Source of the DNA: Umbelopsis ramanniana AG
Lineage: Eukaryota; Mucoromycota; Umbelopsidomycetes; Umbelopsidales; Umbelopsidaceae
Assembly (NCBI RefSeq): GCF_025399195.1
Contig: NW_026252100.1
Coordinates: 248,001 to 312,000 of the forward strand
Direction: 5' to 3'
Length of the DNA stretch: 64,000 nucleotides
Shown here: in pieces, positions 35,443-45,305 of the stretch
Layout of the letters: each line of letters starts with the position of its first letter
How positions within the stretch are numbered: the stretch's first letter is position 1
The notes under the pieces: model-generated
What the model was told of the DNA's origin: nothing
What the model saw: only the letters and a program-made list of their open reading frames with translations
Database searches by the model: none
Translations under genes and position numbers: made by a program

Positions 35443-36404
35443 ATGGCAGAATCCGTTGACAACTCTCTCACCGATCGCATCCTGCGTTTAGTGTCCAAGC
35501 AAGACAGTTTGCCCGAGTTTCCAGCCGACGCTGAAGATCTACCTTCGGATTACGAGTATGATCCCGACGCCGACGAGGAGATTGAAGAGGTCGAAGAAAT
35601 AAGCGAGAATGACTTGTTGCAATACCTAGAAAGTGAGCGGTCAGCACTCTCTGTGGCGAAACAACTCTTTTTTACGGAACAGCTGGAAAATGCGAATCAG
35701 CTGCAACTTCAAGTTCTGTCACCAGACGATGTACATACTCTCTACAACGTTGGCGCTGTTGTTATAGACAACGTCATTGACCCAGCTATCATTCGAGGCA
35801 AGTAGCAACCATATGACATTTTAAAAGCGCAAAATAATATTAAAAGGTCACATCTGATACAGGTGCTAACCAAGAGGCTGCGGTTATGAAGGACAATGGC
35901 GAGTTCCAACCTGCCCAGCAGTATCGCAAGGAAGGCGATGATATGTTTAGAGATGAGACCGCGCGCGATGACCAGACCGTCTGGCTCGATCCGGCAATAG
36001 ACTATGAACAGGAATCAAAGCAACACCTGAATCAAGTCTTGAGAATGATCAGCCAAGGTCTCCTTCAAGACTTGTCGAAAATCATACATCTCAACGGCAA
36101 AGTAGAATACCAATTAGCATACTATCATCCACAAAATGCGCGCTACGAGCGTCACAGGGACGCCTTTCCTGTATCAGACCGAGAAGATGTTACTCAGCGA
36201 CGTGTGACAGCTATTGTGTACCTCAACCCTGACTGGGTGCAAGGCGATGGTGGCGAACTTCGGATATTTGGAAAGAACGGTGAAGCTGATCAAGATATTG
36301 CTCCCATCGCCTCTCGCATGGTTGTATTTCTTAGTGGTGTAGCTGACCATGCTGTCGTTGCCGCCTCTCAAGATCGATATGCTTTGACAGCATGGATTCG
36401 ATAG
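35443..36404 (+). CDS. 2-oxoglutarate/Fe(II) dioxygenase, prolyl 4-hydroxylase (EGLN-like) type
   Basis: Two exons (35443-35797, 35863-36404) give 298 residues; the intron has a GC donor (GCAAGT) and an AG acceptor. The catalytic domain shows YHPQNARYERHRDAF with His216 and Asp218 as metal ligands, RRVTAIVYLNPDW, DGGELRIFG, MVVFLSGVADHAV with His281 as third ligand, and RYALTAWIR with Arg290 to hold 2-oxoglutarate. This layout is that of EGLN/PHD prolyl hydroxylases and P4Hc proteins. There is no signal peptide, so it is not a secretory collagen-type enzyme. The N-terminal 60 residues are very acidic (DADEEIEEVEEISEND). Substrate unknown; an oxygen-sensing or ribosomal target is possible but not shown. 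Confidence 0.88.
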
Positions 36405-36560
36405 ACTTATAAAGATATCTATGTACAATATTGCCATTCAAATTGGAAACTGCCAAAATCTTGAAAACTTTTTTATTTCTTTTCAAATCAGATCAGATGA
36501 ATCAAAACTTACTTTGTTAAATACGCATTGCCAATATAAACAATGTCTTTTTCTTTTTTT

Positions 36561-38436
36561 CTATGTACATCCCATTACTTCAGCAAGTTTGCCCTCGTTA
36601 GCAAGCATGGAAATATCATCGGAGCCACCAATGCTGACACCGTTGACAAATATATTGGGGAAGGTAGTTCTTCGAGACAAATTGTACAAAGCTTGCTTTA
36701 TGCCCATTTGATCGGCCTGAAGATCGACTTCCAAGACAGTGTATTGGCCCGGGCAATGTTGGTTGAGCACCATCTTTGCTCTCATGCAATAAGGGCTATT
36801 GAAAAGGACATGTTGTCAGATGAGTGATTGTTGACATGGCATGCCTGGAGTGTAAAACTTACCAATAAGTCTTGCTAAACATCAGTCTTGGATTGGATTT
36901 AATCAAAACTTGAATAAACGCTTGGGTGGGCTCTCTGAGCTTTAATATATGGACAACGGGACCAACATTGACATTGGCGGGGAGGATAGTTTGCCATTCT
37001 GCAAAGTTCAAAAGCTGTTGTGGATTCTTCACCAGAGACTCAATGTATGGACGGAATGGCTTGATGGATACCGACTTGAGACCATTTGCAGAGTAGATCA
37101 CATCGTACAATTCAGAATCATACTTTTCAGGTTCTGAGGTTATCAAATGTGTATATCCGGCAAGAATATACTGATCGGCGTTCTCGTGGTCTTCTTTTTT
37201 ACTGTATCGCCACGATGGGTATTGTTCACCAAAGCGAGAGGCACCGGTCATGGCTGTCGTGACATCCATATGGACATACACATTTGTTTCGAGTGATTCT
37301 AAATGATGGAGAGTCTCCAATGCCTGTCCTCCAGGATAATTATACATGGATATGTAAAGCATGAACGAAGATGCCAAGGTAGAAAGCAACATGGATCCAG
37401 CAATGAAGGCCAATAGAGCCTTATTGGCAGCCGATTGTTTACGCGACTTGACATAGACGTTATTGACAGTGATGGCAGCAGCGATAGTGAACATAGGGAT
37501 GGTATACACGATGAAGCGCCACTCCTTATGAGGGAGAAATGAGAAGGCCAAAACGAACAGAATGCACGGTGTCAGCAGTCTGCGTGCTCGCCTATCGGCA
37601 AGGTAGGAAATGCCAGCCAAGGGGTAAGAGACAAGAAGAAGCCTTGGTAAAAATGACAAGAAGTAGGCTGTCATTGGAAGCGTACCCCATTCCGAACTTT
37701 TGTTGAGTACTCCGTTAAAGTAAAAAACGGCACCTTCAGGCCATAGTGGGTAAGATTGCCAAAAATATGAATCAATGGGTACAGTGACCAAAAGAGATAT
37801 AATTGCAGTGACGACACCATTCAAAAGAATATCTCGAACGGATGTACTACGATGGATCACCAATTCAGACAGCAAGATAAAGGCTAGCAAAATGCCGACC
37901 TCGAAGCGGAATACCACAGCAGTAAATGTCAGCCATCGAATGGATAGATTAAGTTGTTTTCTATCATTGGTGGCTTGAGCTTGCAGCCAATGTGAGAAGC
38001 CTTCCAATACAAGAGGCAGAGCAAGGATATTGGGCAATGTTCTTGACGACCAAAACAAAAAATGAAACTGAGTAGCCAACAGCAACGCTGTCACATTGGC
38101 AGTAACGGGACCGAATAGTTTACGAGTGGATAGTAGAAGACGGTAGAGCCCAAGGCATACCATGGATGCAACCACTAGCCGTGCAGCATATTGTTCCAGC
38201 AAGCGTGAATTTAACACGGTAGCCGGCCATGTGAACATAGCCACAAAGAGTGGGCCGATAAAGGTTCGGGGGACCACGCCTGGAAACTCGAGATGGTCAT
38301 ATTTTGAAATGTCGGTTTGGTGATGAATAATGTCGTGTACAGCTTGAAGATTGAAGCTCTCTTCTACTTTGGTGAATGGACATAGTATGGCATGAGCGGC
38401 CATACCGGCTACCACGACTGCAATGAATTTACTCAT
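36561..38436 (-). CDS. ALG12: ALG12 alpha-1,6-mannosyltransferase fused to a dithiol glutaredoxin
   Basis: Two minus-strand exons (38436-36863, 36795-36561) with a 67-nt GT-AG intron give 602 residues. Residues 1-500 are a GT22 enzyme: CPFTKVEESFNLQAVHDI, DHLEFPGVVPRTFIGPL, many membrane helices, and HKEWRFIVY. ALG12 adds the eighth mannose to the lipid-linked oligosaccharide in the ER lumen. Without a stop the same exon continues into a glutaredoxin: QAFIQVLIKSNPRLMFSKTY. The intron splits the codon of Cys525, giving CPYC (525-528), followed by MRAKMVLNQH, TFPNIFVNG with the cis-Pro loop, and GGSDDISML. The Grx part is full length and has no start Met of its own before the fold. The lumenal location of the Grx domain is inferred. 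Intron retention would end the protein at TYW, after half a Grx domain. Confidence 0.9.
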
Positions 38437-38817
38437 GCCGCGTGAACTGGGGGAATATGTAAGCTTGTGCCTGAGAGCAGGGAAAAAAAAAAAAAAAAAG
38501 GGTGGTACGCCGGACAGCCAATGTTTTGCAGGCTAAGGGCCTTTCGCGCCATATGTTATGCACGCCGCTGTACTCAAGCAGCAAAGCACGCTTGGTGCAA
38601 CAAAGCTACTGTGAACTTTTTTATATTTTCAAAAGGAATTACTTTGTTAGTTAAGTCAATTCCCAAACCGAGAGCTCCATTGTGTTAGCATGCTTTCCCA
38701 GGTAGGATCAGGTCTGAGGCGGGGGTTCGCAACTTCTCTAAAGTTGAATGTCCATGGTTACCCAAATAAAAAAAATTATATATATAAAGTGGCAATTCAG
38801 AATGTGCAACAATCCAG
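38437..38817. promoter_or_regulatory. Divergent promoter of ALG12-GRX and the arrestin gene
   Basis: A strong TATA-like element, TTATATATATAAA at 38776-38788, lies about 30 bases before the arrestin start codon. An A-run at 38482-38499 is near the ALG12 side. No other element is evident. Confidence 0.55.
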
Positions 38818-41521
38818 ATGCCAATTAATCTTTTCTGCGCTTCTTCACTTTCGATGAAAGACGCTTTTGACGAGATCAGTATTGCCCCATTAGATTCTTA
38901 CATCGACTTGTGTGGCACTGGAGAAACGCAACCATGTTATATATTCAAAGGTGATATCCATCTCACACTTAATAAACCGGTCAAAATACGGTCTATGGAA
39001 ATAAAATTCAAAGGCACCACCATGGTCAATATGGGTCTCAACACCATTGGCCTCGGTCACGATACGGCGACGACGTTTGGTAAAATGAAGCAGGTCCTTG
39101 TCAACAAATCATCCTTCAGCGCAGGATCTTCAAGTATACCTTGGGAATTTGCCATACCACCGCATTTCCCGCAAACGTTGTCACTCAAGCGAGCGAGTCT
39201 AGCATATTCGTTGGAGGTGGTTGTCAGTTTCGGGATCAAAAAATCATTACGTGTCAGCTGTCCCGTGACGATTCGACGACCCACTTTACCGTCTTATCAG
39301 CTCGCGCCTTACATGGAATCTCGCTTATATAAAGCAACCATACCCACTAAATTCCACTATGAAATCGAGGCACCCACTTTAGCTTGCATAGAGCAAGAAG
39401 AGCTTGTTTATTCTGTTAAATTACTCTTATTCTCGTTGGACAAAACTGTTCGTGCTATCAAAACCACTTTGGTACAAGTGGAATCATACAGGTAGGATGA
39501 TGGCTTTGTGTTCATTAAAAATCCAACCCATCTTGATGCTAAATTTGGCCTCAATTTTCCTTGTACTTGCATTTGTGCTACTCTTTAGATCTCAGCCGCA
39601 AAGCAATCATCAGTGGGGTCATTACTTAAAGCACAGCGCACAACCAGAGTGGAAGCCATCCGAACAATCCTTTGACCACACTTGCCATGTTTTGGATCCA
39701 AAATCATTCAGAGCCAATGGAACAGGTACCCTTAGAGACTTGACCAAACCAGCACCCAGCGTAACTCATAATTTGGATGATAATAACATACCATCCTCCT
39801 GGACCAAACCGCTTGTACTACGGCAGCCTATTTCACAACAGTTCAACGCCTCGGTCGATTCTCCCCTGCTTACCATATCACATCAGTTACATATTACTCT
39901 CACATTAATCCATAAAATTGATGAGATCACTATCAAGGTTCCCATCATACTCTCATCTCATCCCTACACCACACCTATACCACCCACTCAACCAGCCACC
40001 ACCACCATACTTGATTCCAAGGATTTACGTATTCGTCCACCGAGCGAATACTCCGATGAAGAAATTAGCGAAAAGAACATGGATGAAGAGGACATGATCA
40101 GTGAAGATGAGTTAAGCTCTAGTAGTGATGAAGAGGAGGTGAACCAATATACACCCGCCGCAACCACCAAATTCACCTCCGAAAACGCTTTAAGTTCCAC
40201 TTTGCGTCCACCCTCTAGTATTGCCATGACGCCGACCACCTTGGTGTCAGCCCATACTTTTGGTCGCCCTGTTCGTCGGTTTGCTTCCGCCTTAGATCTT
40301 AGTGTCATGCCACAAGACTCATTCGAAGCCCTTTCCAGCAAGCAAAAGCCCCTATTGACAATTGATGTCTCTTTGGCGAATAATCAGCCTGGCCATCTTC
40401 GAATACAACAAGCCGCTAAACATTTATCCTTGAGAAAAAGCACGTCTGCTGAACAGTTGATTTCGTTCAGATCATCGGAAACTTTGCCAGAGAGCGACAG
40501 ACAATTGATGAGCAAACTCTTGCGGTCGGAGCAGAACAAAGCTTATGGCATGTTACACAATCAGGAGAGCAATATTCACTTGAAAGGAGTCAGACTACAG
40601 CCCACCACTATCATAGAACAACCATCTTACACCAAAAACAATCCATCTCTTCCATATAAACAACACAGTCGATCTGTTAGTCACCCAACATCCACCGCGT
40701 CCATATCCTTCTTGCAATTGGATGACGATAACTTGACGGTATCCTCCCTTTCTAATAATTCTGACGTTGCACCCAGTCTCAGCTCCACTGGGTCTGCATC
40801 CACTGGAACCACCCGAAGTAATCCACTGCAATCAAGACCTCCTACCCCTGTCCTGAGTTATGTGCCTGCTTTACCTGGAACCACCATTCTTCATCAGCCC
40901 ATTCAAAATTATTCGCTTCCCGAAGAAGATTTCCCCGCGCCGTTGACCGCTACCACCGTCCAATCCACCATAGCATCTTCTGGTCTTATTTCACCTGCCA
41001 ACCCTCGGCTAAGGTCGTATATAACCCATGACTCTAGCTCCGACAAGTACGAAACCTTGACCTTCTCATCCTCCGGACATGAGAGCTTGAAATTCAATAC
41101 CAGAACACCCAGTACCATCGTTGGACGAGAAGAGGTGATGAGGCGGTATATACGCAGTGCTACACCACAACAGGCTATGCAGAATAGAAGACCTGAAGAT
41201 GTTTTACGAGTGAAAACAAGTCGTATGACTCGCCTGTATGATGAGGATGCGCATGATGAAGTGTTGGATCCTTTACCGCCCGTGCCCCAAGTACCGCAAT
41301 ACAATGTCAAAGCAAAAACCAGAAGCACCGTCACGGAGTATAGCAGCGATTATGAGTCTAATAGCGATGAGAGTTATGACTTTGATCGGTCGTCGTTTAA
41401 TTTTCTTGCTCATGATCCGCATGCCCGTAGTACTACACCTCTACCCAGACTACCACGGTTGTCGTTTGGAGCGTCCTTTGCATCTGCGCTAGGGGTAATA
41501 GACGATGATGGCCAGTCCTAA
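38818..41521 (+). CDS. Alpha-arrestin-like protein with long disordered tail
   Basis: Two exons (38818-39491, 39589-41521) join in phase to 868 residues. The N-terminal arrestin fold is seen in FKGDIHLTLNKPVKIRSMEIKFKG, SSIPWEFAIPPHFPQTL, YSLEVVVSFG and VSCPVTIRRPT. The C-terminal arrestin sandwich spans about residues 180-390 and includes YSVKLLLFSLDKTVRAIKT and the closing IDEITIKVPIIL. The remaining half is low complexity: acidic (NMDEEDMISEDELSSSSDEEE), then Ser/Thr/Pro-rich, suggesting phospho-regulation. I see no clear PPxY motif, the usual Rsp5/NEDD4 docking site in fungal arrestin adaptors. It may act in cargo selection or signalling; specificity is unknown. A second in-frame Met (MKDAFDEIS, codon 13) could be the true start. 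Confidence 0.82.
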
Positions 41522-42950
41522 GGGTTCTACCTGGTGTCAGAACGATGGTCTTTCTCGCACTTTCATCATTTTCACTATTTATTTATTTTTGCGATGATTT
41601 GTGTCAGGAAGGTGTTGTTGTAATACAAGAATTGGGAGGATTCAAATTTGTGTCAAATCTGTGAAATATAAAACAAAAAATTGTACAAAAAAAAAACAAA
41701 GAAAGAGAGAGCCAGACCATTGTTGGAATTGCTGTAGTTATTACAATTTATTCCATGGGATTAGTGTATCCTGCTTGAACTTTTTCGATTTTCTGACGAG
41801 GACATTTTCGACGTCTACTTTGCTGGTGGGTGCATTCCTCACACAACAAGTCGTATGTGTCCCGTCGAGTAGATAGTACGGGCCACTTCCAGGCAAGAGA
41901 TCTACGTCCTTGCAACAGGCCATCTATACTTTTTGATTGACTGTAGGTTCGGCGCGAGAGCCATTGCTTCACTGACATGGTAATCTTTTTCGAGTATTAC
42001 GCTTTTCTGGCCCGAGGACAGTGAAGAAGAGACGCACAAACAAAAAGGAAAAAGAAAAGATGCGTGCTCTATTTATTAAGGCGCAGATTTTATCTGAGCG
42101 GTGTAACATGGAAGATAAATCGAATGTGGAAGGAGCAGACCATCATTGCAAGCCAAACAACCTAAAATAACGAAAAGGGTTGGGACAAGCCAAGATATCT
42201 GGCTCTTTTTCTCAATGCAGAAATGAATTCTTAACCGCAAAAATCCTTGTACATCCTCTCCCGCAAGCAACCCCATGTTAAAGCATACTTTGGCTTGCCA
42301 ATGCTGCACCACAATTTGGGGATTACCAAGGTTACCTTGATAACACTTTAAAAATTCCTAGTACCACCACCTCCTCCCCACACACACAAAAAGCCATTGT
42401 CGCTTGCAACTCCACACAACCGAATGGTTTTACCTCTTCGATCAACCTGTTCATGAAGTAATTAATTTCTTGATGGAATTATGAGAAGCGGAGGATGGGT
42501 TGGGACGTCGGTTGTGAGCGGCGGAGAATAGATAATAATTAAAGGGTTTTTTAATTGTTTTCTATGGACTGCAGTCCAATGCGGTTCAAGGGTAGCGAAG
42601 AGATTAGCAAATTTCACAACATACTTGTCTTTCCTTATCTATGCGGCACCTCCTTGCAACACCCCACAAGTTTTGCCTAGATGCATGATCAAATAGGCAA
42701 ATATCAATGAAAATGGTAATAATGCCCATTAAACTCCACATTTACCAAAGAACCATGTATCAGTCTAAGATGAATTGGCGCGAAGGTGAGTCAGTTGTTT
42801 AATCATTTTGGACGAAGAGGAGCCGAAATGCCATGGTTCTATTTTGGGCAAGTTGGCCGTTCTTGCTTGTGGAAAACCCTTTACCCCCACAGTCAAAATA
42901 TATGGCAAGTGTTTATTTCTATGTTGGTTTTTTTATCATAACTACAAAAA
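41522..42950. other. Intergenic region between arrestin and COQ8 genes
   Basis: About 1.4 kb with A-runs near 41689, several polypyrimidine stretches and short frames. The only candidate gene is the minus-strand frame at 41748-41978 listed separately. Otherwise nothing is recognised. Confidence 0.45.
41748..41978 (-). CDS. Candidate small protein, unrecognised
   Basis: An open frame of 76 residues starting MSVKQWLSRRTYSQ, rich in Arg and Ser with no early acidic residues, so it could be a mitochondrial presequence. A CxxC-type pair (CEECTH) and a further Cys (RRRKC) are present. A second overlapping frame on the same strand is also open over most of the length, so the coding call is weak. 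There is no family match that I can name, and it may be chance. Confidence 0.25.
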   Translation of the reverse strand: MSVKQWLSRRTYSQSKSIDGLLQGRRSLAWKWPVLSTRRDTYDLLCEECTHQQSRRRKCPRQKIEKVQAGYTNPME

Positions 42951-45165
42951 TTATTCCGCTTGGAAATGATCCAGCACCTCTTCCTTCCAAACTCTTTTCG
43001 TATCAAAAGCTGAATTCAACTTGGTGCACAGTAAGAAGGCGCCTGACAGCTTTTTGTGCAATCCGTATGTTTCATCGGGAGGCGGGGTAAGTCGGTGTCG
43101 TAGCATCACAGGGATAGTGTCCCGCACCCGCGCAGTGACGGTCTGCGTCGAGAAATCATATAGTTCAGGAGCGTCACTTCTGAATGGTTCTCCCAGCACC
43201 ATAACACTATCGATGTGAGCTTCTTTCATGACCTATTGAAGCATGCAGAATCAGTATCTTGGTCATGGTTGTGTGGTATACACGGGTATTAACTCACCGC
43301 CGTCTCGTATCCAGTGACAAAGCCTAGGTCCTTGGAATATTGCCAAACACCTTCTCGATCACCTCGTGACGCAGACAATAGAATTTTACCATACTTTGAA
43401 AGGAAGTCCGAAGGAAATTCTCGACAAGCTCCAAAGTCCAACAACTCGATCTAGACACAGCAGAAAAATTTAACTTAGTAAAGCCTTCGTGAGTGATTGT
43501 GTCATTGCTATTTCGTTTTACCTGGCCGCTTTGCCTATTGTAGAAAAAATTGGACCAATTGGGATCGGTTTGCATGAACTTGAAGGAGAACACCTCACGT
43601 AAACATAAGCGGAGCAAGTTTTCACCGAGCTTTTTGATCCATGGTTAGTTTTTTTAAGCATGGTCTAAGACTACGAATTTTCTTACCTTGTTTTTAAGCT
43701 CTTGTCGTTCAGTAAGTGCTTTACTTAGCACTTGGCCTCGTAGTCGCTCACTAACTAAAACCATCCGAGTACTCAAATCCTTGACAACGGCGGGGACCTT
43801 GTAGCGTTCGTCGCCGTTTAGCAAAGTCTTGAACCGCACAGCATTATCTGCTTCACGGACATAGTCACATTCCCATGCGAGTTCTTGTTTGGTCACTCGA
43901 ATTGTATTGTCAAGGTAAAGACCTTTTGGTAAAAGATTTGAGAACGTCACAAGCGTCTTTAAGTTGTTTAGATCTGAATCAATGGATTCACTGATGCCTG
44001 GATATTGGATCTTAATAGCAAGCGACATTCCATTAGATGCTAATGTAGCAGCATGAACTTGGCCGATGGAGGCAGCCGCTATTGGTATAGGGTCGAATGA
44101 ACTGAAATTTGAGCGCCATTCACTTCCCAGTTGTTCCTTCATGACTTTCTGTAAGGATAGTAAATTACCAAGGTTGCCATAATTGACTCATAACGCTCAA
44201 TCTTATCCTAACCTCCATTTGCCATTCTGGCATATAATTTGCACTATCGTGAACGCGGAGCAAGACTTGTTCTAGCTGAGGTGGTAGCATGGACTGACCG
44301 GAATTGGCGGCCTGAATACCTTGAATACTTAGCATCTGTCCCATTTTCAACGCAGCTCCTCTCATTTGTGACAATTTTTCCACCAGTCTATCTACATTTT
44401 TTTCACTAAGCATAACGCCTAATAACAGGGCCAGAACGTTAGCAGGAAATTTTCGGAAATGTCCTTGGACGCGACGGATAGTGAAAAACAAATGCGTGAC
44501 TCACCTCCTTCCGCCTTCGATATGCCAGTCATTCGTTTCAAAGATTCATTCATCGCGCCAAAGCCCATGGTGGTCGCCAATGATCCATAGTGCCATAAGC
44601 GACTGGTGCGTGATGTAGGTATCCGTGAAGACTTCAAAACACGTCGCTGGCTCTCTTCATCCAATGGCACAGTCCCACCAATGCCACTTGCTTCGTCTAA
44701 CAATGTTTCTTGGGCTGCAGCAAGTGGCGCTTGTGTTGAGTGAACATCGACAGTTTCTTTTATCAACGGTTCTGTCTCTGCTTTGACATTACGTTTTACG
44801 GTTTCTACGGATGGGTTCGAATAGGCTACCGATTCGTTGCTTTCTTTAGCAAATGACGGTTGAGTTTCGGAGCTAGACTGGTTTATCTCTTTGTTCAGCA
44901 GTACGCTAGCTGTTTTTTCGTAATTATAAGAGTCATTCTGACGAGATTCTTTAAGATTGGCGGTATCGGACCGAGATTCAACGGTGTTGGGTTGAGAGGC
45001 GGCAGCAGGTGACTGTTGAATGGTTGTCTTGGTGGGATTCAGTAAACTGGAGGTTTTGACGTGATGGGTAAGGTGTGCAGCTTCCGCTTTAACCAGTGTC
45101 GTCGACACCGATTTCACGGCGGCCGATACACCAACAATGTCGACAAGGACTCTTGCTAGACCCAT
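42951..45165 (-). CDS. COQ8: Coq8/ADCK3 atypical kinase for ubiquinone synthesis
   Basis: About six exons give some 620 residues. The UbiB/ABC1 signatures are intact: [10 protein letters not shown] (the KxGQ helix), [33 protein letters not shown] with the Ala-rich loop replacing the usual nucleotide loop, LAIKIQYPG (catalytic Lys), [23 protein letters not shown] and [12 protein letters not shown] (DFG). The N-terminal 220 residues are poorly conserved, Ser/Thr/Gln-rich, and probably include the mitochondrial targeting region and a helix before the KxGQ domain. Coq8 is an ATPase-like kinase of the inner mitochondrial membrane that supports the CoQ biosynthetic complex. Exon borders between 43230 and 44510 are approximate. 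No disruption is seen. Confidence 0.93.
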
Positions 45166-45305
45166 TATGTCAGGTTGAAGAAACGACGGAGTGCCTTCAG
45201 GGCCGGAAATTTGACACTTGCAAATTCGACGTCACAAACAATTTTGACTTACTTTTTGTTGAAGGGGTGGCTGGTTTAACGTTTCTTGAATCACTCGCGC
45301 AGCTC
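45166..45305. promoter_or_regulatory. Divergent promoter of COQ8 and GCN1
   Basis: Only 140 bases separate the start codons. An open frame extends upstream of the chosen GCN1 Met, so the true GCN1 start could lie within this stretch. No specific element is evident. Confidence 0.4.

Noticed and set aside
36543-36827. 94-residue plus-strand frame opposite the glutaredoxin exon
   Set aside because: Antisense of the Grx coding exon, which has clear motifs and correct splicing.
38700-38760. GGGGGTTCGCAAC as a tRNA T-arm
   Set aside because: No matching acceptor, D or anticodon arms could be folded around it.
39988-40341. 117-residue minus-strand frame inside the arrestin gene
   Set aside because: Shadow of the Ser/Glu/Asp-rich tail of the arrestin exon; no motif and no splice context.
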